Assembly (NCBI RefSeq): GCF_041381155.1
Contig: NC_091143.1
Span: 39,819,996 to 39,883,995, forward strand
From: Argopecten irradians
Taxonomy: Eukaryota; Mollusca; Bivalvia; Pectinida; Pectinidae
DNA length: 64,000 nucleotides
Reading direction: 5' to 3'
The notes below the pieces were generated by a model. That model worked only from the letters and a program-made list of their open reading frames with translations. It was not told the origin of the DNA and did not search any database. The position numbers and the translations under genes were made by a program. Positions 1 to 12,260 of the stretch are shown in pieces (positions within the stretch are counted from its first letter, which is position 1; each line of letters begins with the position of its first letter).

Positions 1-560
1 ACTAGCCCTCCAACTCTGGGTCATGGTGGCTGTGAGAGGTTATAAGGTGTCTGACATTCTACCACTAGCCCTCCACCTCTGGGTCACAGTGGCTGAGTGG
101 TTAAGGTGTCTGATATCGTTGTACCACTGGTCCTCCACCTCTGGGTCATGGTAGCTGAGTGTGGTTAAGGTGTCAGACATTCTATCACTAGCTCTCCACC
201 TCTGGGTCACAGTGGCTGAGTGGTTAAGGTGTCTGACATTCTATCACTAGTCCTTCACCTTTGGGTTGTGGTGGCTGAGTGGTTAAAGTGTCTGACATTC
301 TTCCACTAGCCCTCCATCTCTTGGGCACAGTGGCTGAGTGGTTATATTAAATTAAGGTGTCTGACATTCTACCACTAGCTCTCCACCTCTGGGGCATTGT
401 GGTTGTGAGTGGTTAAGGTGTCTGATATTTGCTCGAATCTCATGTTGGGCACTTGCCAGAGAATGATAATGTAGGTCTGTGGTGTTTGACTTGGTACTCT
501 GGATTTCTTCTGGTTTTCCTTTATCATCATGACTTAGATCATCCTTACATATCTTACATC
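1..560 (+). repeat. tRNA-derived SINE with tandemly repeated tRNA-like head
   Basis: About seven units of 55-60 bp each carry a tRNA Ser/Leu-like A box (GTGGCTGAGTGGTTAAGG) followed by the phrase CCTCCACCTCTGGGT. Only the last unit runs on into a B-box-like segment (GCTCGAATCTC, near 433) and a SINE body, which includes the conserved stretch GGTACTCTGGATTTC near 494. A single-head copy of the same family lies inverted at 6465-6560. The array continues off the left edge, so its full size is unknown. The tRNA origin is inferred from box spacing; no complete cloverleaf is present, so this is not a functional tRNA gene. Confidence 0.7.
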
Positions 561-1260
561 ACATAACCTATAACAAAATGTTTTCAAAACAGTAACAACA
601 GACCGTTTTGATAATGGAGATTTAGTTCCGAGCTATACCTTCAATGTATATGGGTTATTGCAAACAGAGACACTGCAAAACTCGGTGTATTTTTGCTAGA
701 GAAAAGGTTATTACGACCCTTGGGATAAATGTTTGGTGGAATTATAAAGGTTTGCTTGGTGAGACATCTGAAAATGGACCTGTGCCAACAGTCTTAACAC
801 ATCAAATTGTCTATGTCAAAACCTTATCTTTCCAGAACGGACACACATCTGGACACACATCTCTCTTTATCATAAAGGGGAATAATTCCTGACAAACAAT
901 TTCAATTTTTTACCAATGATGGCTTATTTGTCTAGATTTTATCACTTTTTGTTTACCAGTACATATTTTACATACTTTTTTTACCATCATATATCATTTT
1001 GTGACAATGATATGTAATGCACATTCATGCAAGTATTATTGTGAGATCACATAATTTCAGCCAATTGACAGATCACCAGCTGGCAATCAAACTGCCAAGG
1101 TATCGCACGTATGTGACTTTGCATTTTGTATTTGCTACAAGATTGAACGGAAACACATGTGTATGGAACCATTAGGCATACATGGCTACATACTACCTAG
1201 CGAAGAGTCACTATCAGATTTGTTGGACACAAATATCAGTCACATCGCATAAATGTTCAA
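561..1260. other. AT-rich intergenic DNA, no gene seen
   Basis: Short reading frames only, with no recognisable protein motifs, splice-flanked exons or repeats on either strand. Confidence 0.5.
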
Positions 1261-1267
1261 TAATTTT

Positions 1268-1470
1268 TTAACAAGAGGCCCAGAGGGCCTGTATAGCTCA
1301 CCTTCCCCCAAAGATGTTTCTGGCCAAATCTAGTTACATTCCATGCAGAACTATATGACTAGTAGTGTTTTAAAGCATTTACCTCACCCCCCCCCCCCCC
1401 TCCTGCCCCGGGGGGTCAGAGCCAAAATCTATACAAACTCTGTTCCCCTTCCCCCAAGGATGTTTCTGGC
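1268..1470 (+). repeat. Dispersed bivalve-type repeat with terminal hairpin
   Basis: It begins AACAAGAGGCCCAGAGGGCC, where AGGCCC and GGGCCT form a short hairpin. It continues with TTTCTGGCCAAATCTAGTT and GTAGTGTTTTAAAGCATTTA, both shared with the copy at 3207-3640 and, for the first, near 62320. A C homopolymer interrupts it at about 1385-1400. Confidence 0.55.
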
Positions 1471-3206
1471 CTTCTTCACTGTTCGTTTTGGTTTTAACCA
1501 TCCTGGGTGCTAATATTGCTTCAAATATTTGAAACCTGACTTCATTATACTAATGAATTGCTTCTTCATCATGTGATGATGGGGTTCATCATAGGATGAA
1601 AGGCATAACGAAACAGCTGATAACTATTCCATCCAATGGAAACAGAAGTACAATAAAAACTTGATTTATAGATCCTGATTTGGATAACCCTGAGTGAGTG
1701 TAAAAAGTACACCTTGTACGTACCGGGTATGTTAGTATATATCCTTCAACAACGTAATCATTGTACTAATCTTTGACCCACTTCAACAAATGTGGTTTGT
1801 GAAACAACATTCCAAAGAGAATGGGTTATAACGAACTACACAAACACCAAGCAGCCTTAGATAATTGGAAGGCCAAACACCCACCCGTAGTGATTTACCT
1901 CTCTACCTTTCATACAACATATAGAAAATTCTTTCATCTCAAAAACTGAACAAATTGTACATTGAAGCAGTACAATGATTCTACTAAAATTGAACTATTT
2001 GTAGCAATTACCATTAAGAACTATCTAAACCGTATAATGTTCTTATTATTTTTAACTTTGTAACATCAATATTTACTAAATATTGATAAATACTGATATT
2101 CAACAAATACGAATTCAACATATAGTTTGTTCAAAATGGCTACCGTATATAGCTATTTATTTACATGTAGGTCTAATTTTTTTTTTAATTACATTCAACT
2201 TGTACTTCAAGTAAATTATATCATTTGTTCATGACATCTCAAAATAAAAATCCTAAAATCCTAATATTTCATAAATTCAACTCAACAATATTTGTGAGCG
2301 ATATAACCATAATTACTGAGCGATAGAATAAATATATTAAAATAAATAAGTATTATATTACATGTGCAACTTTTTATCATTTATTTTCTGTTTAGAATTT
2401 CAACACTTTTCTGATATATGTAACTGAAGGAATGTTAAAATTCAAGGACATAACAGGTTTTGGAGATGAAGGGAAGCTGGAGTATCCAGAGAAAATCCAT
2501 CAACCTACTGTCAGTATATTTAGCAAATATAGCGGTATAACACATGAGTTTATCTGCTTATAGTAGCAACCACAAAAGCAATGAAATTACAAATAACAAA
2601 CATGGGTTTAACAGCTGTATAAAATATATCTAACATTGTTCATTCATTGTTAACTTCATCAAACAACTTTGAGACAATTTTAGTGCAAAGGCTGGTGCAA
2701 TTCCACACAACAAATAATTGGTATGTTCGGAAACATCGACTAAGGGCGCCGTTGTTACGAGGAAGTTGTCTGACACTAGTAAATAATGGCCTGGCACTCT
2801 CCTAGATCACAGTATATAGAACAGCAACAGGTTAATGGAAATTAATTAGATTAAAACCTACACCAGGTCCCCATACAATTACATAACTGTTTTATAAAAT
2901 CATTAATGTATACGCATGACTGAAGAAATATTCCAAACAATCATACGTGACACTTGAAACTTCCCATTTCTATAACAACATTGCTACCCCTAGGGTTTTA
3001 TATGAAATATATTTTGTAATTAACAATATTGATTGTGAGAACCACTCTGATATATTACTGGTGACCTGTGACATGGTAAGATATTTTAAATGTAAAACTC
3101 AGGGATGACTTTGGCAACCAAATTAAAGGTCATATTAACAAAATAACCAACAAACATGATGTTTTAATGAATTATAATCAATCAATGAGGTTAAAACAGT
3201 AGTAAA
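1471..3206. other. AT-rich intergenic DNA with one SINE-domain fragment
   Basis: No gene is supported. Near 2455-2515 the bases GAAGCTGGAGTATCCAGAGA, read on the minus strand, resemble the conserved central domain of mollusc SINEs also seen near 490 (+) and 59450-59510 (-). The rest shows no clear structure. Confidence 0.4.
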
Positions 3207-3640
3207 CAAGAAGTCTAGAGGGCCTGTATCACCCACCTGGTTTTCTATGCAAATTGCAAGTTATGTTCTGAATACAGGTTCAGTATTCAATATTTTGACC
3301 CAAAAGGGTTTTGAAGATTTACCTTTAATTTCCTTGTTTGGGTGTCCCACCCCTCCTGCCCCTGCACAGATCCAGAGACAAGATTTACACAAACTCTGCC
3401 CCTTTCCCCAAGGATGACCCAATTTGGTTGAATTCCATTTACAACTTAATAATGACAATCTACCTCTATTGGAAGCCACCCCTCATGCCCCAGAGGGTCA
3501 TGGCCAAAAAACTCTGTTCTCCTTCTCCAGAGGATATTTCTGGCCAAATCTGGTTACAATCTATGAAGAACTCACTAGTAGTGATTTAAAGGATTTACCT
3601 CTGTTTTTACCCTATTTGAGGTGTATGGGGGGAGGGGTGT
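3207..3640 (+). repeat. Second copy of the hairpin-ended dispersed repeat
   Basis: It starts AACAAGAAGTCTAGAGGGCC, a diverged form of the element at 1268. It shares TTTCTGGCCAAATCTGGTT and CTAGTAGTGATTTAAAGGAT with that copy. Small open frames inside it are incidental. Confidence 0.55.
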
Positions 3641-4445
3641 GCTTGAGGCGTTTTTACCCTATTTGAGGTGTATGTAGGAGTGTGTGGGGTGCTATATTCA
3701 AGTTTTTCACTGAAATCTGCAAATTCTAAACAACAGCGAAATATTCAGAAATCCATTGTTTTACAAAAGAACAATAGTTCTCAAAATTATAGGAATTAGT
3801 GAGCCATGAAATTTCAGTTCAGTGAATACCTCTGTATAGGTAATCACAAAATACTGAACCCAGAGAATTTAAAACTTAAACAGGATTTTAACTACATATG
3901 AATCTCATTTTCACCAACAGGAGAAGATGCCATTTTTACCTCAAAAATGAAATTTGGTAAAGCTGAAGAAGATCTGATAAAACAGAGAATATAATACAAG
4001 GTTTTAACCATCACTCCTTGGTTGAGTAGTCAATTCTTCTTTAAAACAGAACTTCACAGCTGTTAAAACTGTATATAGCTTCTACTGTCAAGGTCAAGGT
4101 CAAACTTGTACCTGCCAGGTACCTACTATATATTTTTGTAAAGGATATCAAATCCATATATCAGCTCACACAACTGTCTCACCCTAAAATACATCATACA
4201 CACTTTTCAGCAGCCCTATAGCTTTACTTACACTTGTGTAATGATCTTGTCTGTCTAAATCTAAATAGATAAGGATCCGCCATGTTACAGCAAACTTGAT
4301 GTCATTGATTATTGAGTCTTAGATACAGTTTAATTTATTGACAGAAATATTTATATGACCGTTAATAACTGCCGACAGAGACAGAAAATTTAAATACAAT
4401 GTATTTAGGAATCATACCTTTATATTGATAGGAAAAAAGTTTCTG
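3641..4445. other. Intergenic, no gene seen
   Basis: AT-rich sequence without recognisable coding or repeat structure. Confidence 0.4.
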
Positions 4446-4449
4446 AATA

Positions 4450-5722
4450 AGACAAATGTAACACAGTGAGACCCTTGTGGTGTCAGTGACATTGGAGAGT
4501 TTGTGACTGAGACATCGGTGATTGTGACACAGTGAGACACTTGTGGTGTCAGTGACATTGGAGAGTTTGTGACTGAGACATCAGTGATAGTGACAAAGTG
4601 AGACACTTGTGATGTCAGCGACATTGGAGAGTTTGTGACTGAGACATCAGTGATAGTGACACAATGAGGCACTTGTGGTGTCAGTGACATTGGAGAGTTT
4701 GTGACTGAGACATCGGTGATTGTGACACAGTGAGACACTTGTGGTGTCAGTGACATTGGAGAGTTTGTGACTGAGACATCGGTGATTGTGACACAGTGAG
4801 ACACTTGTGGTGTCAGTGACATTGGAGAGTTTGTGACTGAGACATCAGTGAATGTGACACAATGAGACACTTGTGGTGTCAGTGACAGTTGAGAGTTTGT
4901 GACGTGAGACATCAGTGATAGTGACACAATGAGGCACTTGTGATGTCAGCGACATTGGAGAGTTTGTGACTGAGACATCAGTGATTGTGACACAGTGAGA
5001 CACTTGTGATGTCAGCGACATTGGAGAGTTTGTGACTGAGACATTGGTGATAGTGACAAAATGAGACACTTGTGATGTCAGTGACATTAGAGAGTTTGTG
5101 ACTGAGACATCAGTGATAGTGACAAAATGAGACACTTGTGATGTCAGTGACATTGGAGAGTTTGTGACTGAGACATCAGTGATTGTGACACATTGAGACA
5201 CTTGTGATGACAGTGACAGTTGAGAGTTTGTGACTGAGACATCAGTGATTGTGACACAGTGAGACACTTGTGATGTCAGCGACATTGGAGAGTTTGTGAC
5301 TGAGACATCAGTGATAGTGACAAAATGAGACACTTGTGATGTCAGTGACATTAGAGAGTTTGTGACTGAGACATCAGTGATAGTGACAAAGTGAGACACT
5401 TGTGATGTCAGTGACAGTTGAAAGTTTGTGACGTGAGACATCAGTGATAGTGACACAGTGAGACACTTGTGATGTCAGTGACATTGGAGAGTTTGTGACT
5501 GAGACATCAGTGATTGTAACATAGTTAGACACTCGTGATGTCAGCGACATTGGAGTGTTTGTGACTGAGACATCAGTGATAGTGACACAATGAGACACTT
5601 GTGATGTCAGCGACATTGGAGTGTTTGTGACTGAGACATCAGTGATAGTGACACAATGAGACACTTGTGATATCAGCGACATTGGAGAGTTTGTGACAGA
5701 GACATCAGTGATTGTGACACAA
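4450..5722 (-). repeat. 66-bp minisatellite, about 19 copies
   Basis: The unit starts TGTGACACAGTGAGACACTT and contains GACATTGGAGAGTTTGTGAC. Because 66 is 22 codons, three long overlapping minus-strand frames stay open across it. They encode a monotonous 22-residue repeat with the phrase SHCVTITDVSVTNSPMSLT. No signal peptide, splice site or non-repeat coding extension is visible, so I treat it as a satellite and not a protein gene. Confidence 0.85.
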
Positions 5723-6464
5723 GTTTTGTAAAATGAGCCCAAATTTTATAATCATATAATAAAGTTGTTCAACTTTGAATGATTGTAGCATGTTTACACA
5801 AAGCAATTGTTCGAGTTTAATTTAAATTGGCCATTATGACTTAGGTTTATATTTTAACAAATCAAAAGAGAAAGATTGTGAATGAAACAGATCCATGAAC
5901 TACAAGCAATACCAAAAAAATTGCGATAAGTAGTCAACCTTATGATAAGCTTAAACCAAGGAGAACCAAAAATCTACTCTACTTAAAATCAATTCAGATC
6001 ACATGCAGTTATACCGTGAGTTGATCATGAGTGATTCTTCAAAACTAATTCATAATATAATCTGTCATCAGTAATTCACACTTAGACTTCACAATCAATA
6101 ACTAAACCAACAATTCGTAGGAAAATATCATTCTTTCTGCAGATATTCTCTTCCATCAAACCTAAATCTTCCTAGGCATACCTGATAGCTTTAAATAAAA
6201 AACTTTTTTGTCCATGGTCTTGAATTATTAAACTAGAGTGCTGAAATTAATTACTCTAAACCGGCTTTCTTTGGGTGCTTTTTACTTGTTAATTTCCTGA
6301 TCACAGTAAATTTGAAAAAGTTTATCTTGATCTGCAAATTCTGTCTACACCATATATATTTTAACATGTGAATGTTCATCTTCCAGAACTTGTTTTTAAA
6401 TGGAAATCGCAAATCAAATAACCATGAAAGACTTTTGATTTGCAGTATGGATAGTTGGTAACTG
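5723..6464. other. Intergenic, no gene seen
   Basis: AT-rich, with no supported coding or repeat structure. Confidence 0.4.
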
Positions 6465-6560
6465 CCCCACATGTGATTCGAACCCGCATTCCAGAGGTGG
6501 AGGGCTTGTGGTAATATGTCGAGATCTAGACATCCCACTTGGCCACTACAGTCCCCATTA
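6465..6560 (-). repeat. Single-head tRNA-derived SINE, minus strand
   Basis: On the minus strand it reads A box (GTAGTGGCCAAGTGGGATGT), then CCACAAGCCCTCCACCTCTG, then B box (GGGTTCGAATCACATGTGGG). The middle phrase is the one tandemly amplified at 1-440, which links the two loci to one family. Confidence 0.7.
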
Positions 6561-6792
6561 TTTTCTTCAGTTCGGAACATATTTCCTTATCATAACTAAC
6601 AGTAACTACAAATAGATCCATATAGCTGCTATAAATAGAAACAAAAAGCAGTATTCCAATTAATTCAGCGGAACCAAAATCAAATTTCTGTTCTGTTTGG
6701 AGTATTGCATGCTTTAACTGCCCCAAACAAATGAAGAAAACACTAGCTGTGGCGAACAATTCCACTACTATTGTTGGAATATTTTTGGCATT
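6526..6792 (-). CDS. Possible last exon of an unidentified membrane protein
   Basis: The minus-strand frame is open for 88 codons from a plausible acceptor (TGTCAG before 6792) to a stop at 6526-6528. It has two hydrophobic stretches: VVELFATASVFFICLG, and the run from GSAELIG to FVVTV. I do not recognise the family and see no upstream exon. The last residues (roughly VVAKWDV) are encoded by the A box of the SINE at 6465-6560, so if this is a real exon its C terminus is exonised SINE. It could equally be a chance frame in AT-rich DNA. Confidence 0.22.
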   Translation of the reverse strand, partial: NAKNIPTIVVELFATASVFFICLGQLKHAILQTEQKFDFGSAELIGILLFVSIYSSYMDLFVVTVSYDKEICSELKKIMGTVVAKWDV

Positions 6793-8590
6793 CTGACATT
6801 TCCAAAGCTATGAAATATTACATCACAGATATGATAGCAACCTCAGAGGATTTGCCCTGAAACTTGAAGAAAACAAAAAAGATGATTTAACAGCCTATAA
6901 CTTTGTGAAGACGTCTAGCATTCTTAAGTCTATTGGGGCACACTGGTGCTTTACCATAACAATACATAGATTAAAGGAAAACGAGCTACAAACGTATTTG
7001 TACATTACAAAAGTATACCGGGTACTGTAAACTAACTTTCTTTCAAGGCTGCTAAATTTCACGATTTCTAATTTAAATCATTTTCACGGAGATTAAGTTT
7101 AGTAGATTTAAAGTTGAATGGAGATATCTTTTAATTTAATTGTGCAAGAATTGTCTAATGTATTACTTTGCAGAGATAAACTTTCGCTAATTTAATACTT
7201 TGATTGCAAAATTTGTGTAGATAAGTCGCGCGACAAAATATCCGCAATTTAGGCCCAAAACTAGTAAATTGAAATTTTAGCAGGTCAAAATTTTGCAACC
7301 AAGACAATGGCCGACAAAATTACTTAAATACCTTGATCCCTTGAAAATTGCCGGCTCTATGAATTTGGTTTTCCTGTGATGAAGATATAATCAATGTATA
7401 TATCAATTACTTACATGCATTTTCCATGTCTATAGCTCCAGTTTCACGTTAGCATCTACACTGAACTACAACTTTTACCAATACTCACACAAGATGTTGG
7501 GGGGGGGGAGGGCAATACTCACACAAGATGTTACCTCTAAGTTTTAATTTCTGTTAAATAGTTTGTCGGTAAAATTAATGGTGAGTCGTGAAGGTGACAG
7601 ATGTAGATACTAGACAGTGGTAAGTGTATATTGTTTATATATCTTTTAACACGATGTTAGTCATACTAATAGAGATAATATGAATACTAATAGAATATTA
7701 CTCTGCCTTGGGGTGTTACAACGAAATCCCAATCCAAGATGTATTTCATGAATGTCAATTTCAATCGTCAATTTCAAACATCAATTTCGTGATTTACAAT
7801 TCATGATTGTCCAACCTGAAGCTTGCTGAATGTATGCATGAAATTCCGGAGAGCTGAGACTTTGTTGTCATGTCATACACAAATACCATATTCACCGTAA
7901 TTAGTGCCCCTCTATCTATACGAGGCCTTCCCCTCTTCTGGAGGAGTTAATGTTATATAAAAGCCCAATTATACCATGAATTTAAATATGCTCTACAAAA
8001 TTCAGTGTGATGCTTATAACATCTGAAATGTATCCCATATCACATGAACATGCGAGTCTTTCACATGTAAATCATGACGTAATAATACGAATCAAAGGAA
8101 AGAAGACACATATGTATGTTATCGGCACAGAGTAATGTACCATATAAAGGTTTTTCATCCACATTGCACATTTTTGTTACCTAATTAATAAGTGCATCCC
8201 CAACCCCCCAGATATATTTTGTGGAACATATATATAATTACAATACATTTACTTCATATTTCAATATATAGTGGTACGATCTTGCATTCCGTGGCAGCAC
8301 TAGTTTCCATGAGTTTCTGTGTATAACAACATGCCTGTCAGTCAAAATTAGTTATATACTACAGATAGTTAGGCATTATCTGACCATCTCTGGTGTTATA
8401 CTACAGATGTCAGGTATCTGACCACCTAGCCTCTAGAGTTATAATCTACCAATAACATCAGCATATCTTTTCCTTTGCAACCACAGGATAACCATTGAAG
8501 TATGGGAGAACACCAACTTCATATGCAAGTTGTCTTTATACACAGGTTGAATTGTGTCAACATTGGTCATTATGAAGCATAGAAAAGTGG
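6793..8590. other. Intergenic; partial MITE end and a G tract
   Basis: A G homopolymer lies near 7499-7508. Near 7888-7920 the bases ACCATATTCACCGTAATTAG resemble the terminus of the MITE family found at 43299-43497, but no opposite end is visible. No gene is supported. Confidence 0.4.
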
Positions 8591-8595
8591 TCTTA

Positions 8596-9975
8596 CTAAG
8601 CAGGTGGTCTTTATGCAGAGGTGGTTGTTATACAGGCCGTCTTTATACAGAGGTGGTCTTATTAAGCAGGTGGTCTTTATATAAAGGTGGTTGTTATACA
8701 GAGGTGGTCATTATACACTAATACAGAGGTGGTTTTTATACAGAGGTGGTTGTTAAACAGAGATGGTGTTAATACAGAGGTGGTTGCTATACAGAGGTGG
8801 TCTTTATACAGATGTGGTCACTATACAGAGGTGGTTGTTATACAGAGGGTTGTCACTAAACAGAGGTGGTGGTTATACAGAGTTGGTCTTTATATACAGA
8901 GATGGTCTTAATACAGAGGTGGTCTTTATACAGAGGTGGTCTTTATACAGAGGTGGTTGTTATACAGAGGTGATTGTTATACAGAGGTGGTCTTTATACA
9001 GAGGTGGTCTTTATACAGAGGTGGTCTTTATACAGAGGTGGTTGTTATACAGAGGTGGTTGTTATACAGATGTAGTCTTTATACAGAGGTGGTCTTTATA
9101 CAGAGGTGGTTGTTATACAGACGTAGTCTTTATACAGCGGTGGTCTTTATACAGAGGTGGTCACTATACAGAGGTGGTTGTTATACAGAGGTGGTCTTTA
9201 TACAGAGGTGGTTGTTATACAGACGTAGTCTTTATACAGCGGTGGTCTTTATACAGAGGTGGTCACTATACAGAGGTGGTTGTTATACAGAGGTGGTTGT
9301 TATACAGACGTAGTCTTTATACAGCGGTGGTCTTTACACAGAGGTGGTTGTTATACAGAGGTGGTTGTTATACAGAGGTGGTTGTTATACAGAGGTGGTC
9401 TTTATACAGAGGTGGTGGTCACTATACAGAGGTGGTGGTCACTATACAGAGGTGGTGGTCACTATACAGAGGTGGTGGTCACTATACAGAGGTGGTGTCA
9501 TACAGAGGTGGTCACTATACAGAGGTGGTGGTCATACAGAGGTGGATGTCATATAAGAGGTGGTCTTTACACAGAGGTGGTTGTTATACAGAGGTGGTCT
9601 TTATACAGAGGTGGTTGTTATACAGAGGTGGTTGTTACACAAGAGGTGGTCTTTATACAGAGGTTGTCTTACTGAGCAGGTGGTCTTTATACAGAGGTGG
9701 CTGTAATATACAGGTGATTGCTATACAGAGGTGGTCGCTATACAGAGGTTGTTTTTATACAGAAGTGTTCCTATTGAACAGGTGGTCTTTACACAGAGGT
9801 GGTTGTTATACAGAGGTGGTCTTTACACAGAGGTGGTTGTTATACAGAGGTGGTTGTTACACAGAGGTGGTTGTTATACAGATGTGGTCTTTATACAGAG
9901 GTGATCGCTATACAGAGGTGGTCACTATAAAGAGGTGGTTTTTATACAGAGCTCGAGGTGGTTGCTGTTTTACTC
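8596..9975 (+). repeat. 18-bp minisatellite, about 75 copies
   Basis: The unit is GAGGTGGTCTTTATACAG with frequent variants (GAGGTGGTTGTTATACAG, GAGGTGGTCACTATACAG, GACGTAGTCTTTATACAG). The unit is six codons, so a frame of about 400 codons is open across the array, encoding a YRGG/IQRW-type repeat. A higher-order pattern is visible near 9110-9330, where the GACGTAGTC variant recurs at regular intervals. The peptide is low complexity with no flanking gene structure, so I call it a satellite. Confidence 0.9.
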
Positions 9976-10793
9976 ATTTCAAGTGACACCTCTTTGATTT
10001 ACTGTAGAGATGTTCCTCAAAAATTCCCAAACAGATATAGTCAGATATTATACATCCAACCTTTGCCTATAGAAATCTTCAATTCCTTTCTGTAGACTGT
10101 ATGAAAATGTTTAAGATCGTAGCACCTAAAACTAAAAGTTTATCTGATTACACCAACACATGTTAGATTCTCTAGTGCCGACATTATAGAAACATATACA
10201 ACACATACAACACGTCATAAAGTTTATATATACAATCACAGACACCTGCTAGGCAGCTCCTCAAAATAGTTCTCTAGTTTTTTGCACGTTGAATAAAACC
10301 AGAATTCATCATCACACTTTGAAACTAAACAAAAGCATTAACCCTGATGCAGGTTTTCTGACATTTATTGCTGTGAATTCCTTCAATGAAATTTTTAGTT
10401 CCTGGTATGCAGTATAAAATAGATTAATAGTGGCATTTAATTACAAATTACGTAAAATATATAATTCCTACCTCAATATATATATACAGAGTCTGTAATG
10501 TATCTAAAGACTTTAGTATTTACTATAAAACCAATCAAACTGGATAAAAAAATTGTGTTTGTGTATAATACCCATTAATACTGAACATCTATAGTTCACT
10601 GTCCTTTTACATATATATTATATATAATTGTATCCAGATATTTTGGTTGCTGTCACAGCCCAAACCTTATCAAAGTATCCAGATATTTTGGTTGTTTTCA
10701 CACAGATAAGAATTTAAGTATCCAGATATATACTTGATCACTGGTGTATCTTGTTACCTATTGTATACAGTAATTACTAATTAGTATAATATG

Positions 10794-10987
10794 ATTATTC
10801 TGTCTTTGCATATTACAGAGTTAGTTCCCTTGCGGGTAGGTATTGACTGTTACATCATTATTTGTGAGCACAATTCACGTCATTTTCCCCAAAAAGTATG
10901 ACATAACGCTCCCAAACACATGACGTCACAATCAATACCTACCCACAAGGGCAGATAACTCTGTTATATGCAAATAGAAAATAACGA
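10794..10987. mobile_element. MITE-like inverted-repeat element (family A)
   Basis: The left end TTTGCATATTACAGAGTTAG is mirrored at the right end (CTCTGTTATATGCAAATAGA). The TIRs continue through GGGTAGGTATTGAC, giving about 45 bp each. There is no internal coding capacity. A second copy is at 31622-31805. Confidence 0.7.
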
Positions 10988-11935
10988 ATCTCTGGGGACC
11001 ATCAAAATTACTTTGTGATAAGCATAGTTTGTTAATTATATACATATTACAGACATCTTGTAAAAAAACCTAGATTGAAGGAACGAAAAATACTATATTA
11101 CAATATAACCAAGTGCATTGCTGTAAATGTGTTTTACTGTAGATGAAATTTGAATCAAGGATATACACATTTCATTACAACTTTGATATGTACATATATC
11201 CGAGATTAGAAAGGTGTTTTTTTTTGCGAGGTTGGTTTCTTAGCAGACAATCCCTGGGGACATTACAATAATAACATCATTGATCAGAATCGTGCAACAC
11301 ATGGCGCAATCACGGACGTGTCAGCTATGGGCTGAGAACTTACATAGGCCTTGCCTGTAGTTCAATCATGTTTCAAATTAATGAAATAAAATTTGGTCGA
11401 AATGAAATATGTCAGCTAGCACTAAGTACTTGCAACAACACTTCAGAATTCTACTCAAATTAATCAGTTCAAGAATACCTATAAATCTAATTAGAATACT
11501 GTAAGCATACTTATTTATCGATAGATTTATTTTTGCAGATGTGTTTTATTAGTCCAACTATTTAACCACTAGTCCAAATACAGCAGTTTTACTTCAGCGC
11601 TTCAGTTATGATAAGTTTATGATTTTTGACACAAATTACAGCCTGGATATATGTTCATGAACACAAATTTTCACAAAATGATACATCCGGACTGAAATAA
11701 TGGGACACACTATGCACTCAAAATGTGTTGAAAAATGCAACTGACCAGCACTCTTGTAAATATACTTATATTTACCTATTTTAATCAGGTGGAGAGCCTC
11801 TAGTCCAATTGGACTTATTCATTTCAATATTGGCACTAGTCCGGCTGTAAAATTACTACTAGTCTTGGGTATCGGACTAGTGCTAAAGTCGCAGACTGCA
11901 AAGAGAATTAGTTGGTGGTATTTTATGCATCAACT
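10988..11935. other. Intergenic, no gene seen
   Basis: AT-rich, without supported structure. Confidence 0.35.
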
Positions 11936-11939
11936 TTTA

Positions 11940-12260
11940 ACAGCCAGGGTCATTTAAGGACGGCCTCCCATGTAATAGTGTAACTATTACCCTTTTTAAA
12001 GTGCTATCTCACTGAAGCATACTACCAAACAAGTACACCCTACCCGGTCACATTATACTGACAACTGGCAAAACCAGTCAGACTTACAGGGCGGGACACG
12101 AGGATGCTGACACCTGAAAAATGGCCAGAAATTTTACCTCAGTCCTATTAATTCAGTATTTCTTCAACATCTTGGGCCGAACTTTGTGCTCCTAAAAATG
12201 GACTTGGCCATATGACCACAGGGAAAGGATCATCTATAGGTATTAAGCACATTGGTAAGT
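11940..12260. repeat. Probable dispersed bivalve repeat
   Basis: Phrases such as CAGCCAGGGTCATTTAAGGA and CCCGGTCACATTATACTGAC resemble sequences I associate with dispersed bivalve repeats. Only this copy is in the window, so its boundaries and class are uncertain. Confidence 0.3.

Noticed and set aside
4412-5742. Three long minus-strand frames (122-203 codons)
   Set aside because: They are reading-frame by-products of a 66-bp (22-codon) tandem repeat. There is no non-repeat coding sequence, signal peptide or splice structure.
8763-9986. 407-codon plus-strand frame
   Set aside because: Explained by an 18-bp tandem repeat; the peptide is a six-residue monotone with no flanking gene features.
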